Shown piece after piece: positions 47,156 to 57,093 of a DNA stretch of 64,000 nt. This DNA comes from Burkholderiales bacterium. Its GTDB lineage: Bacteria > Pseudomonadota > Gammaproteobacteria > Burkholderiales > SG8-39. The notes beneath the pieces were generated by a model. It made no database searches. It was given only the letters and a program-made list of their open reading frames with translations, and was not told the origin of the DNA. Positions within the stretch are counted from its first letter, which is position 1; every line of letters begins with the position of its first letter. The stretch covers positions 2,193,157 through 2,257,156 of the forward strand of contig JAOSJV010000001.1 of NCBI GenBank assembly GCA_027493935.1, read 5' to 3'. Position numbers and translations under genes: made by a program.

Positions 47156-47536
47156 CTACTCGCCGCGCCCCTTGAGGCTGCCCGGCTTGCTCGCGCCCGC
47201 GAAATCGATCACCAGGCTGATATTGTAGAAGAGCGGGATGCGCTTCTCGTAGGCGAACGAGATCACCATCTCGTTGCCGTTCTTGGCGATCTCGAGGTCC
47301 TGCGGGCCGACCGAGGTGAAATCCTCGATCGCCTGGTGCCGCTCGAACGCCTTGCGCGCGTCGGCTGCCGACGCGCCGCGCAGCTCGCCGCTCGAGGCGA
47401 TCGAGTTGATCGCCTTCTTGATCGCGAAGTACTCGAGGTAGGCGGGGGTCACCCGCATGCCGATCAGCGCGGCGAACACCACCAGGATCAGGATCACCAG
47501 GATCCCGATGCCGCTCATGCCGCCCTGCCGGCTCAT
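47156..47536 (-). CDS. DUF4845 membrane protein
   Basis: A 126-residue protein with one N-terminal membrane helix (about 8-27), opening [11 protein letters not shown]. It has [11 protein letters not shown] and [15 protein letters not shown]. Function unknown; the place between lepB and rnc is fixed in betaproteobacteria. Confidence 0.88.
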   Translation of the reverse strand: MSRQGGMSGIGILVILILVVFAALIGMRVTPAYLEYFAIKKAINSIASSGELRGASAADARKAFERHQAIEDFTSVGPQDLEIAKNGNEMVISFAYEKRIPLFYNISLVIDFAGASKPGSLKGRGE

Positions 47537-47549
47537 CGCCGCGTGCGCG

Positions 47550-48338
47550 TCACTGAAATGAGCCGATGCGCCGCGGCTCGCCGAAGTTGAACCAGATGAA
47601 AAAGGCCTTGCCGACGATGTTGGCGTCCGGGACGAAGCCCCACACCCGGCTGTCGCTCGAGTTGTCACGGTTGTCCCCCATGAGGAAGTAATGGTTTGGC
47701 GGAACCGTACAGGTCAGCCCGCTCGTATTGTAGGTGCAATTCCCGCGAAACGGGAACTGCTTCACGAACTGCGGCGTGAACGGTGCGTCCCCCTCCAGCA
47801 GGATGCGATGCTCGCGTCCGTCGATCGTCTCCACGAACTGGCGCGCGAACGTGCGCCGCTCTAGGTTCTGGTACTCGCCGTCCGGCCGCAGCGGCAGTAC
47901 GCTGCCGTTGATCGAAAGCCGCCGGTCGACATAGCTCACCGTGTCGCCCGGCAGACCGACCACCCGCTTGATGTAGTCGAGCGACGGATCCTCGGGATAG
48001 CGGAACACCATCACGTCGCCGCGCCGCGGGCTACCCACGTCCATTACCTTGACGTTCACGATCGGGATGCGGATTCCGTACGCGAACTTGTTCACCAGGA
48101 TGAAGTCGCCGACGAGCAGCGTCGGGATCATCGACCCGGACGGGATCTTGAACGGCTCGACCAGGAACGAGCGCAGGAAGAACACGATCAGGATCACCGG
48201 GAAAAAGCTCTTCGGATACTCGATCCACCAGGGCTCCTTGGCGTCCGGCGCGCGGCGGCGCGCGAACACGAGGCGGTCGGCGAGCGCCACCGCGCCGGTG
48301 ACGACGAGCAGCAGGAACAGGATCAGCGCGAAGTTCAT
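47550..48338 (-). CDS. lepB: Signal peptidase I
   Basis: A 262-residue membrane protease that removes signal peptides. Two N-terminal membrane segments precede the catalytic Ser in P-S-G-S-M-I-P-T-L; the Lys lies in [11 protein letters not shown], and the last motif is [15 protein letters not shown] 48338 (M-N-F-A-L-I-L-F) with GAGGAAG 12 bases upstream is the natural start. The lepA frame reads into it without a stop. Confidence 0.94.
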   Translation of the reverse strand: MNFALILFLLLVVTGAVALADRLVFARRRAPDAKEPWWIEYPKSFFPVILIVFFLRSFLVEPFKIPSGSMIPTLLVGDFILVNKFAYGIRIPIVNVKVMDVGSPRRGDVMVFRYPEDPSLDYIKRVVGLPGDTVSYVDRRLSINGSVLPLRPDGEYQNLERRTFARQFVETIDGREHRILLEGDAPFTPQFVKQFPFRGNCTYNTSGLTCTVPPNHYFLMGDNRDNSSDSRVWGFVPDANIVGKAFFIWFNFGEPRRIGSFQ

Positions 48339-50138
48339 CGCGGCGGCTACTTCCTCGACCTGCAGGATCGCGAGAAACGCCTCCTGCGGGATCTCGACGG
48401 TGCCGACCTGCTTCATGCGCTTCTTGCCCGCCTTCTGCTTCTCCAGCAGCTTCCTCTTGCGCGTGATGTCGCCACCGTAGCACTTCGCCAGGACGTTCTT
48501 GCGCAATGCCTTCACCGTCTCGCGGGCGATGATGTGCGAGCCGATCGCCGCCTGCACCGCCACGTCGAACATCTGCCGCGGGATCAGCTCGCGCATGCGG
48601 CCGACGAGCTCGCGCCCGCGCCACTGAGCGGTCGACCGGTGGACCATCAGCGAAAGCGCGTCGACCCGCTCGCCGTTGATCAGGATATCGAGCTTGACCA
48701 TGTCGGCGGCGCGGTACTCCTTGAACTCGTAGTCGAGCGAGGCGTAGCCGCGCGACGCGGACTTCAGCTTGTCGAAGAAGTCGAGCACAACCTCGTTCAG
48801 CGGCATCTCGTAGGTGAGCATCACTTGGCGTCCGTGGTACTGCATGTTCTTCTGCACGCCGCGCTTGCCGGTGCAGAGCGTCATCACGTTGCCGACGTAG
48901 TCTTGCGGGACGAAGATGGTGGCGGTGATGATCGGTTCGCGGATCTCGGCGATCTTCGACGGCTCGGGCATCTTGGCCGGGTTCTCGACCGGCGTCACGG
49001 CGCCGCCGCCGGTCAGGACCTCGTACACGACTGTCGGCGCGGTCGTCACGATGTCCATGTCGTACTCGCGCTCGAGCCGCTCCTGCACGATGTCCATATG
49101 TAGCAGGCCGAGGAAGCCGCAGCGGAACCCGAAGCCCAGCGCCTGCGAGACCTCCGGCTCGTAGTGCAGCGAGGCGTCGTTCAGCTTGAGCTTCTGCAGC
49201 GCCTCGCGCAGCGCCTCGTACTGGTTCGTCTCCACCGGGTACAGGCCGGCGAACACCTGCGGCTTGATCTCCTTGAACCCGGGCAGCGCCTGCGCGGCCG
49301 GCTGCTCAGCCGCGGTCACCGTGTCGCCGACGCGCGCTGCCTGCAGCTCCTTGATGCCGGAGATCACGAACCCGACCTCGCCCGCGCCGAGCGCCGGCCG
49401 GTCCGCCGACTTCGGCGTGAACACGCCGACGCGCTCGCAGAGATAGGTCGCCGCCGTCGACATGAGCAGGATGCGGTCCTTCGGGCGCAGCACGCCGTCC
49501 ACCACCCGCACCAGCATCACCACGCCGACGTAGTTGTCGAACCATGAGTCGATCACCAGCGCCTTGAGCGGCGCAGCCGGGTCGCCCCGCGGCGGGGGAA
49601 TGCGGCCGATCACCGCCTCCAGCACGTCCTCGACGCCCTCGCCGGTCTTCGCGCTCGTGCGGATCGCGTCATGCGCCGGAATGCCGATGACGTCCTCGAT
49701 TTCCTGGATGGCGCGCTCCGGGTTCGCCGAAGGCAGGTCGAGCTTGTTCAGCACCGGAACCACTTCGACGCCCTGCTCGATCGCGGTATAGCAGTTCGCG
49801 ACGGTCTGCGCCTCCACGCCCTGGCTCGCGTCGACCACCAGCAGCGCACCTTCGCAGGCCGCGAGCGAGCGCGAGACCTCGTAGGAGAAATCGACGTGGC
49901 CCGGCGTGTCGATCAGGTGCAGATCATAGGTCCTGCCGTCGCGCGCGCGGTAGCGCAGTGCGGCGGTCTGCGCCTTGATCGTGATGCCGCGCTCACGCTC
50001 GAGTTCCATCGAGTCGAGCACCTGCTCGGCCATCTCGCGCTCGGCGAGGCCGCCGCAGCGCTGGATGATGCGGTCGGCGAGCGTCGACTTGCCGTGGTCG
50101 ATGTGGGCGATGATCGAGAAGTTGCGGATATGGTGCAT
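48339..50138 (-). CDS. lepA: Elongation factor 4 (LepA)
   Basis: A 600-residue back-translocating ribosomal GTPase. G1 is [10 protein letters not shown]3 is D-T-P-G-H-V-D-F, G4 is N-K-L-D-L-P. The C-terminal domain ends [16 protein letters not shown], as normal, and then V-E-E-V-A-A-A runs into the LepB Met with no stop codon. The start [12 protein letters not shown] is standard. A terminator-like hairpin ends immediately before the ATG. Confidence 0.94.
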
Positions 50139-50165
50139 GAAAAAAGGGTGCGGCGAGCACCCTTT
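50139..50165 (-). terminator. Terminator-like hairpin directly before lepA
   Basis: Minus strand: AAAGGGTGC, loop TCGCC, GCACCCTTT, then more T for a run of six, ending one base before the lepA ATG. This has stem and T-run of an intrinsic terminator on the lepA strand, so it would end the rpoE-degQ transcript or attenuate lepA. It also covers the place where lepA's ribosome binding site should be. Confidence 0.65.
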
Positions 50166-50187
50166 CGTTCAGTCAAATCGCGCGATT

Positions 50188-50442
50188 CTAGCGGATTTCG
50201 GCGAGGTGGGCACGCACGCGCTCCGCGTCCAGGAAGTAGTGGCAGATCTCGGTCTCGCCGTGCACCAGCACGGGCACTCGTTCGCCATAGCGTTCTTCGA
50301 GCGCCGGGTCGGCGTCGACGTCCACGAACTCGACGCGAAGGCCGTGCGCGCTCGCGATCGGGCCGAGCGCGGCGGCCATCTCGTCGCACAGGTGGCAGCA
50401 GCGCCGGCCGTACAGCGTCAGCTTCAAGAGCCCCCAGCTCAA
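50188..50442 (-). CDS. Glutaredoxin-family (DUF836-like) protein
   Basis: An 84-residue thioredoxin-fold protein with redox motif C-C-H-L-C-D-E-M and cis-proline region R-V-P-V-L-V. It probably acts as a small thiol-disulfide protein. It overlaps the degQ stop by 4 bases and precedes lepA, as in many relatives. Confidence 0.85.
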   Translation of the reverse strand: MSWGLLKLTLYGRRCCHLCDEMAAALGPIASAHGLRVEFVDVDADPALEERYGERVPVLVHGETEICHYFLDAERVRAHLAEIR

Positions 50443-51861
50443 CCGCTCGCGTCGCCCTTGATCGTGGCGAACACATTGGCCTCGCCGCGCCGGATCTGCA
50501 GCGTGAGCGTCGTGCCCTTGTCCATCTGCGAGAGCAGCTTATTGAACTGCTCGGCGCTGATGAGCTCGGTGGTGACGCCCTTCGCGGTCAGCGCCAGCAC
50601 CACGTCGCCCTGGCGTACGTCGCCGCGCGGAGTGCCGCGCACCTCCTCGATCTGCACGCCGCCCTGCACCTTCAGTTCGCGCTTCTTGTCGGCCGAGAGG
50701 TCGCTCACGACCAAACCCAGGCGGTTCGCGGCGAGCGCCGGCTTGTCGCCGCCCTTGCTCGGCTCGCCGCGCCCGGCGACCCGCTCCTCCGGGATCTCGC
50801 CCACTGTCACGCTGAGGTCGCGCCCGGCGCCCTTGCGCCACACTTGCACGGACACCGTCGAGCCTGGCCGCGTGGCCGCCACGATACGCGGCAGGTCGTT
50901 CGAGCCGCTGACATCCTTGCCGTCGAACCTGATGATGATGTCGCCGGTCTGCACACCGGCCTTCTCGGCGGGGCCGCCTTTCTCGACCGCATTCACCAGC
51001 GCGCCGACCGAGTTTCGTTAGGCCGAACGAGTCGGCCAGCTCTTTCGACACTTCCTGGATGACCACGCCGATGCGGCCGCGGCTGACACGCCCCGCCGCG
51101 CGCAGTTGCTGCTGCACGTCCATGGCGACGTCGATCGGGATTGCGAACGACAGCCCCATGAAGCCGCCCGTGCGACTGTAGATCTGCGAGTTGATGCCGA
51201 CCACCTCGCCTTGCAGGTTGAACAGCGGACCGCCGGAGTTGCCCGGGTTGATCGCCACGTCGGTCTGCAGGAACGGCACGAAGTTCTCCTGCGGCAGCGA
51301 CCGCCCCTTGGCGCTGATGATCCCGGCGGTCACCGTGTTCTCGAAGCCGAACGGCGAGCCGATCGCCAGCACCCATTCGCCGACGCGCAGCCGGCTCGGA
51401 TCGCCGAAGCGCACCGCCGGCAGCCCGCTCGCCTCGACCTTGATCACCGCGACGTCGGTGCGACGGTCGGCGCCGATCACCTTGGCCTTGAACTCGCGCT
51501 TGTCGCTCAGCTTGACAGTGATCTCGTCGGCGGAGTCCACGACGTGCGCGTTGGTGAGGACATATCCGTCCGGGCTGATGATGAACCCGGAGCCCAAGGA
51601 CTGGCTCTCGAACTCGCGCGGCTCCTGCGGGCCGCGCGGGATGAAGCGGCGGAAGAACTCGTAGAACGGATCGTCCTCGTCGAGCTGCGGCATACGCGGC
51701 TGCCCCGAGCGCTGGCGCTGCTGCGTGGTGCTGATGTTGACGACCGAGGGACCGTGCTGCTCGACGATCTGCGTGAAATCCGGCAGCTCGCGGGCCTGGG
51801 CTGCGGCGCCGAAGGACAGCCCGAGCGCGAGCAGGCTGGCGGCGAGGAACGGCTTCATCAT
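50439..51861 (-). CDS. Periplasmic serine protease DegQ/MucD, one frameshift
   Basis: A Do-type (HtrA) protease of about 473 residues. A signal peptide (M-M-K-P-F to A-A-A-Q-A) is followed by the triad: His in T-N-A-H-V-V-D, Asp in R-T-D-V-A-V-I-K, Ser in G-N-S-G-G-P-L-F. The frame breaks at 51008-51015; removing one base gives K-P-V-G-A-L-V-N-A-V-E-K-G and two PDZ domains follow (about 270-365 and 375-470). It ends the rpoE-rseA-rseB unit as a sigma-E type envelope-stress protease. Confidence 0.88.
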
Positions 51862-51949
51862 GGCGGGTCCTGGGGTGGAGGTGAAAGAGAGATTAGAGAG
51901 CCCGCGCGCGCCGCGCAAGGACCGCCGCTCGCCGGGCGTGACGCGCGGC

Positions 51950-52929
51950 TCAGCGCGGCGCTTTGCGCTCGAGGGCGTCGGCGATCCGGCGTACGCCCTC
52001 CGCGGGCACCTCGCCTACCGCCGTGACCACATGCTGGTCGAGCGCGCGGCTGAAGATGTTCACCGCGCCTTGGCGCGACGCCCCGACCGGCGGCGTCTGC
52101 CCCCTTACGGCGAGCGGCTCGATGAACAAGGACACTGCGGCGAGCCCGTCGGAGACCACGACGTGGGTGAGCTCATGGCCGCCGCCGAGGTCGCGCTTGA
52201 GCTCGGTCACCGTGCGGAACCCGGGCGGCAGCGCCCGCAGAGTCCAGCCGCGCTCGGCGAGGTTGGCGGCGACGGCTGCCTGTTTCTCGACCCGCCACGT
52301 CTCGCCGCTCGATGCGAAGCGCGGCCGCAGCAGCGCCCTGTCGAGATCGTCGCCGATCTGCAGCTGGGTGAACGAGAAATGCTCGACCATCTCGCCCCGC
52401 TCGTTGAACGCCTTCGCACGCAACCGGAGGCCGGATTCCAGGTCCGCCCAGAGCTTGAGTCCGTAGCGCAGATTGTCCTTCGGCTCGAGCACCAGCACTT
52501 GGCAGTCTCGCCCGGCGACGCGCTCGATGCCGAGCATGCGGATGCTGTACTGGGCCGCAATGGCGCCCATGTCGTCGGTGCGGAAGCGGAACGGCTTCAG
52601 GTCGGTCTGCGGATCGATCTTGACCGTGCGCGAGCCCGGGAGGTAGCACTTCACCTCCTCGTTGACGCGGATCACCTCGCGCGGCGTACCGTCCAGCACC
52701 TCGAGCCGCTCCTGCACGCCAGCCGCGTCGACGATGCGCGTGATGCGCGAGGTCTCGATCTGCTCGCCGTGCTGATACACGAACACCCCGGTGTAGCTGA
52801 GGCGCTCGCTCGCGGTGTAGATCCGCTGCAGCCATCGCAGCGCTTCCGGATCGGACTGGCCGGGGCGCGCCCCGGAACCAGCCCGGCGAGGCCGGCGGCC
52901 AGCACGACGGCAACGGCGGTGGCGCGCAT
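51950..52929 (-). CDS. rseB: Sigma-E regulator RseB/MucB, one frameshift
   Basis: A periplasmic protein that binds RseA and delays its cleavage. The first frame, from ATG 52929, supplies the signal peptide (M-R-A-T-A-V-A-V-V-L); a shift near 52850-52875 leads to D-P-E-A-L-R-W-L-Q-R-I-Y and the MucB domains with G-V-F-V-Y-Q-H-G, Y-G-L-K-L-W-A-D and T-H-V-V-V-S-D-G-L-A-A-V-S-L-F. About 325 residues. The 2-base gap to rseA supports one operon. Confidence 0.88.
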
Positions 52930-52931
52930 CG

Positions 52932-53462
52932 CTAGCGCGACCCTGCCGGCTCGGAGACGGTACGCACGTAAGGCGCCACGCCCGACATCGCCGAGGACGG
53001 CGAGTAACGCTGATGCGCGAGCAGGTAATCGTCCATGCCGTGCGCGACCGGCACGACCGGTGCCGGTGTGGCCGGCGCGGAGGCCACCGGCAGCGGGGCC
53101 TTCTGGGGAGCGTTCGCCACCGGAACGCCGCCGCCGGGCTGGAGCTGCGGCAGCATGAACGCGCCCACGAACGCGACCGCGGCGACGCCCGCCGCAGCCG
53201 CGAATGCGTAGTGCCAGGTGCCGCGCGGAGCCGCGCGCCGCCGCGCGGGGCGCGGTGCGAGGACGGTCGGTTCCGCGGCCAGGCGCGCGCCGAAGGCCGT
53301 CGGCAGCGTGTGTGCGGCGGTGCCGCGCAGCGTGTCGCCGATCAGATGGTAGAGCGCCCAGTCGCGGCGCAGGTCCGCGTCCTTGCCGAGCTCGTCGAGA
53401 CAGCCGTCACACGCGCTGCCGTCGAGCTGGTCGTCCATCAGAGCCGAGACTCGTTCCTTCAT
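52932..53462 (-). CDS. rseA: Anti-sigma-E factor RseA
   Basis: A 176-residue single-pass membrane protein. The cytoplasmic part begins M-K-E-R-V-S-A-L-M-D-D-Q-L and contains W-A-L-Y-H-L-I-G-D-T-L-R-G, the sigma-binding region. A membrane helix lies at about 85-105, followed by a proline/alanine-rich periplasmic tail. It follows rpoE by 4 bases. Confidence 0.9.
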   Translation of the reverse strand: MKERVSALMDDQLDGSACDGCLDELGKDADLRRDWALYHLIGDTLRGTAAHTLPTAFGARLAAEPTVLAPRPARRRAAPRGTWHYAFAAAAGVAAVAFVGAFMLPQLQPGGGVPVANAPQKAPLPVASAPATPAPVVPVAHGMDDYLLAHQRYSPSSAMSGVAPYVRTVSEPAGSR

Positions 53463-53466
53463 CGAT

Positions 53467-54066
53467 TCACCACCTTCTGTCCCTATGCGTGTCGATCAGC
53501 GGGCGCAGCTTCGCGGCGATCGCCTCGCGCGCCCGGAAGATCCGCGATCTCACCGTGCCGATCGGGCAGTTCATGATGCTCGCGATCTCCTCGTAGCTCA
53601 GGCCCTCGATCTCGCGCAGGGTGATCGCCGTGCGCAGCTCGTCGGGCAGGTCTTCCATCGTCTGGTTCACCGTCGTGGCGATCTGCTTCGACATCATCAT
53701 GCTCTCGGGCGTGTTGATGTCCCGCAGCTGGTCGCCGTCGTCGAACCCTTCCGCCTCCTCCGAGTCGAACTCCGTTGTCGTGGGCGCCCGGCGCCCCATC
53801 GCCACGAGGTAGTTCTTGGCCGTGTTGATCCCGATCCGGTACAGCCACGTGTAGAACGCGCTGTCGCCGCGGAACGAGGGCAGTGCCCGGTACGCCTTGA
53901 TGAACGCCTCTTGCGCCACGTCCTCGACCTCGGCCGGGTCCCGGATGAACCGCGACAGCAGCCGCCAAAGCTTGCGCTGGTACTTGGCGACCAGCAGGTC
54001 AAACGCCTGCTTCTCGCCCCGCTGCGCCCGCTCTACGAGCTGCTGGTCGATCTCGCGGTCACGCAT
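53467..54066 (-). CDS. rpoE: RNA polymerase sigma factor RpoE
   Basis: A 199-residue ECF sigma factor. Region 2 has D-V-A-Q-E-A-F-I-K-A-Y-R-A-L-P-S-F and F-Y-T-W-L-Y-R-I; region 4 has L-P-D-E-L-R-T-A-I-T-L-R-E-I-E-G and G-T-V-R-S-R-I-F-R-A-R-E. It starts M-R-D-R-E-I-D-Q-Q-L-V as in close relatives. It controls the envelope-stress response together with rseA, rseB and degQ here. Confidence 0.95.
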   Translation of the reverse strand: MRDREIDQQLVERAQRGEKQAFDLLVAKYQRKLWRLLSRFIRDPAEVEDVAQEAFIKAYRALPSFRGDSAFYTWLYRIGINTAKNYLVAMGRRAPTTTEFDSEEAEGFDDGDQLRDINTPESMMMSKQIATTVNQTMEDLPDELRTAITLREIEGLSYEEIASIMNCPIGTVRSRIFRAREAIAAKLRPLIDTHRDRRW

Positions 54067-54166
54067 CGACCCTCCGCGCCCGGCCTCTGGACCAGGCCCG
54101 CCGAGGGCTTCGCGTCACCGCCGGTGCTGCACGCGACCTCGCAGGTACTGACATGGTGCGATCCGA

Positions 54167-54652
54167 TTAGTTCAGCCGTTCAAAGGGCTTTCCGCCGTCT
54201 TGGACGACCGCCGCGCGACTTTCTCCGCGGTCGGGCCGCGTCGCGCCCGCCGGCCGCCAGCGCAGCCAGGCCCGCAGCCGCCGACGCCCTTCGGCCTCCG
54301 CGGCATCCGGCAGGACCAGCAGCGTCCTGACCGTGCCGCGCTCACCGTCCATCTCGACCGCGAGCGCGATCAGCCAGGGCGCGAGGGCGACCCCGGCGGC
54401 GCGCGCCGCCGGACGCCAGCGTCCGTCGCGCGCGAGCCATGCGGCAGTGCCGTCGGCGTGCAGCTCCAGGCCCAGCACCGACCAGCGCGACCGGAGAAGG
54501 AGGCGCCCGCCGGCGGCGATCATCGACATGGCGATCCCGGTGATGCAGAGCACCGCGGGCAGTGCCGGCAGCGCCAAGAGGGCCGCTGCCGCAGCGGCTG
54601 CATGTGCGAGCCCCGTCAGCGCCACGCCGGCGGGAGAGGGTTTGAGCAGCAC
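54167..54652 (-). CDS. YgfX-like small membrane protein
   Basis: About 161 residues. It begins V-L-L-K-P-S-P-A-G-V-A-L and has two closely spaced membrane helices (about 8-48), followed by L-L-L-R-S-R-W-S-V-L-G-L-E-L-H-A-D-G-T-A-A-W, the pattern of YgfX/CptA-like proteins, and an arginine-rich end. It lies between fabF and rpoE, its usual site. I take GTG 54652; TTG 54670, overlapping the fabF stop, is also possible. Confidence 0.7.
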   Translation of the reverse strand: MLLKPSPAGVALTGLAHAAAAAAALLALPALPAVLCITGIAMSMIAAGGRLLLRSRWSVLGLELHADGTAAWLARDGRWRPAARAAGVALAPWLIALAVEMDGERGTVRTLLVLPDAAEAEGRRRLRAWLRWRPAGATRPDRGESRAAVVQDGGKPFERLN

Positions 54653-54666
54653 CGGCCAGGCAGCGC

Positions 54667-55905
54667 TCAAACCTGCGTGAACAGCAGCGTGCCGTTCGTG
54701 CCGCCGAACCCGAACGAGTTGGAAAGGGCCGCCCGGATCCGCATCCGTCGCGCCTCGCGCGGGACGTAGTCGAGGTTGCAGGCCGGGTCCGGCGACACCA
54801 GGTTTGCGGTCGGCGGCGCGGTCTGGTGATGAATCGCGAGGGCCGAAAAGACGGCCTCGACGCCGCCGGCGGCGCCGAGCATATGACCGGTCATCGACTT
54901 GGTGGAGCTGATCGCGAGCCGCGGCGCGTGCTCGCCGAACACCCGCTTGACGGCGACCGTCTCGGCGATGTCCCCGAGCTGGGTCGAGGTGCCGTGCGCG
55001 TTGATGTAGTCGATCTGATCGGACGCGAGGCGCGCGTTGCGCAGCGCGGCCGCCATGCACCGAGCCGCCCCCTCGCCGTCCTCGGCCGGCTGCGTGATGT
55101 GGAAGGCGTCGGCGCTCATGCCGTAGCCGGCCAGCTCGGCGTAAATGCGCGCGCCGCGGCGCTTCGCGCGCCCGTATTCCTCCAGCACCACCACGCCCGC
55201 GCCCTCGCCGAGCACGAAGCCGTCGCGCTCCTTGTCCCACGGTCGGCTCGCACCTGCCGGATCGTCGTTGCGCGTCGACAGGGCGCGCGCCGCGCAGAAA
55301 CCGCCGAGGCCGAGCGGCGAGATGGTGGCCTCCGCGCCGCCGGCTACCATCACGTCGGCGTCGCCGTACTCGATCAGGCGCCCGGCTTCGCCGATGCAGT
55401 GGGCGCTCGTCGTGCACGCGGTGACCATCGCGAGGTTCGGCCCACGCAGGCCGAGCATGATGGAGAGCTGGCCGGCGATCATGTTGATGATCGACCCGGG
55501 AACGAAGAACGGCGAGATCTTGCGCGGGCCCGCAGAGTTGTACTCGTCCTTCGTCGCCTCGATCAGCGGCAGCCCGCCGATACCCGAGCCGATGTTGACG
55601 CCGATCCGCTCGAGGTCCTCGCGCGCGAGATCGAGGTCGGAGTCGCGCACCGCCTGCAGGCCCGCGGCGACCCCGTAGTGTATGAATGTGTCGAAGCGCC
55701 GGACTTCCTTCGGCCCGAGGAACGCGGCGGGATCGAATCCCTTCACTTCGCCGGCGATCCGGCTCGAGAACGCCGCTGGATCGAACCTCGTGATGCGCGT
55801 GATGCCGGGCTTCCCGGCCACGATGCTGCCCCAGGCCTCCGCGGCCGAGTTGCCGACGGGGCAGATCACCCCGAGGCCGGTGATGACGGCGCGGCGGCGC
55901 GACAC
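54667..55905 (-). CDS. fabF: 3-oxoacyl-ACP synthase II
   Basis: A 412-residue condensing enzyme. Catalytic Cys lies in V-T-A-C-T-T-S-A-H, the two His residues in I-N-A-H-G-T-S-T and [12 protein letters not shown]. It opens [16 protein letters not shown]. It elongates unsaturated and saturated acyl chains on AcpP, the next gene upstream. Confidence 0.95.
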   Translation of the reverse strand: MSRRRAVITGLGVICPVGNSAAEAWGSIVAGKPGITRITRFDPAAFSSRIAGEVKGFDPAAFLGPKEVRRFDTFIHYGVAAGLQAVRDSDLDLAREDLERIGVNIGSGIGGLPLIEATKDEYNSAGPRKISPFFVPGSIINMIAGQLSIMLGLRGPNLAMVTACTTSAHCIGEAGRLIEYGDADVMVAGGAEATISPLGLGGFCAARALSTRNDDPAGASRPWDKERDGFVLGEGAGVVVLEEYGRAKRRGARIYAELAGYGMSADAFHITQPAEDGEGAARCMAAALRNARLASDQIDYINAHGTSTQLGDIAETVAVKRVFGEHAPRLAISSTKSMTGHMLGAAGGVEAVFSALAIHHQTAPPTANLVSPDPACNLDYVPREARRMRIRAALSNSFGFGGTNGTLLFTQV

Positions 55906-55939
55906 AGACCCTCCCCTGGAGTCGGTAAGCGCAGCCCCC

Positions 55940-56182
55940 TCAGGCTTTCTTCGTGTGCGAGACGATGTAGTCGATCGCCTGCTGCACGGTAGTGATCTTC
56001 TCCGCCTCCTCGTCCGGGATCTCCGTCTCGAACTCCTCTTCGAGCGCCATCACCAGCTCGACGGTGTCGAGAGAATCCGCGCCGAGATCGTCCACGAATC
56101 TGGACTCGTTCTTGATTTCCGATTCGTTGACGCCGAGTTGCTCGGCGACGATCTTCTTGACGCGCTGTTCGACGTTTTCCAT
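55940..56182 (-). CDS. acpP: Acyl carrier protein
   Basis: An 80-residue acidic protein with the phosphopantetheine site [12 protein letters not shown]. It starts [11 protein letters not shown]. There are 169 bases between fabG and acpP, enough for a separate promoter. Confidence 0.97.
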   Translation of the reverse strand: MENVEQRVKKIVAEQLGVNESEIKNESRFVDDLGADSLDTVELVMALEEEFETEIPDEEAEKITTVQQAIDYIVSHTKKA

Positions 56183-56351
56183 GGGGACTCCTTCCCTTTA
56201 TGACCCTGCTCGCAATGCCGGGGGCTGCTGCGAAGCCGGGCAATTCTAGCAGAATCGAAACTGCGCCCCGTCGCGTCCGGCCGCGCGCGGCGCGCGCGGC
56301 CGATTGGCACTCGGCTCCGGCTGCGACTCGCGCCGCGGCCGAGGCTGCCGC

Positions 56352-57092
56352 TCATCCCATGTACATCCCGCCGTTTACATGCAGCGTCGCGCCGGTCACG
56401 TAGGCCGCGCCCGGCGAGGCGAGAAAGACGACCGCCGCCGCGACGTCGTCCGGGCGGCCTAGCCGTCCGAGCGGGATTTGCGCGAGCAGCGCGTTGCGCG
56501 CGGACTCGGGCAGCGCCCGGGTCATGTCGGTGTCGACAAAGCCCGGCGCAACGCAGTTCACGGTGATGCCGCGACTGCCGATCTCGCGCGCGAGCGCGCG
56601 CGTCAAGCCGGCGATGCCGGCCTTCGCCGCAGCGTAGTTCGCCTGGCCGGGGTTGCCGCTGGCGCCGACCACAGACGTGATGTTGATGATGCGTCCGACG
56701 CGCGCCTTCATCATGCCGCGCAGCACGGCGCGAGAGAGCCGGAACACCGACTTCAGGTTGGTGTCGATCACCGCATCCCATTCGGCGTCCTTCATCCGCA
56801 GCAGCAGATTGTCCTGGGTGATCCCGGCGTTGTTGACCAGGATGGACACCGTGCCGTACTCGGCCTCGATCTCGCCGAGCACCCGGTCGATACCGGTGGC
56901 GTCGGTCACGTCGAGCACCGCGCCGCGCCCGCGCGCGCCCGCCTGCGCGAGCGCCTCGCCTACGGTGCGCGCGCCGGCTTCGCTCGTGGCGGTGCCGACC
57001 ACGACCGCGCCGGTGGCGCCGAGCGCGCGCGCGATCGCCGCGCCGATGCCGCGCGATGCGCCCGTTACGAGCGCGACCTGGCCGTCGAGCAT
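56352..57092 (-). CDS. fabG: 3-oxoacyl-ACP reductase
   Basis: A 246-residue short-chain dehydrogenase: T-G-A-S-R-G-I-G at 10-17, N-N-A-G-I-T, and the Tyr/Lys pair in Y-A-A-A-K-A-G. It ends L-H-V-N-G-G-M-Y-M-G, the usual FabG tail. The start is ATG 57092, 1 base after the fabD stop. Confidence 0.95.
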   Translation of the reverse strand: MLDGQVALVTGASRGIGAAIARALGATGAVVVGTATSEAGARTVGEALAQAGARGRGAVLDVTDATGIDRVLGEIEAEYGTVSILVNNAGITQDNLLLRMKDAEWDAVIDTNLKSVFRLSRAVLRGMMKARVGRIINITSVVGASGNPGQANYAAAKAGIAGLTRALAREIGSRGITVNCVAPGFVDTDMTRALPESARNALLAQIPLGRLGRPDDVAAAVVFLASPGAAYVTGATLHVNGGMYMG

Positions 57093-57093
57093 C

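Noticed and set aside
48339..48360. Stop-codon reassignment to explain the lepA-lepB and acpS-nagZ joins
   Set aside because: No stop codon of any kind exists at either join, so recoding is not needed; a real fusion or a sequence error is simpler.
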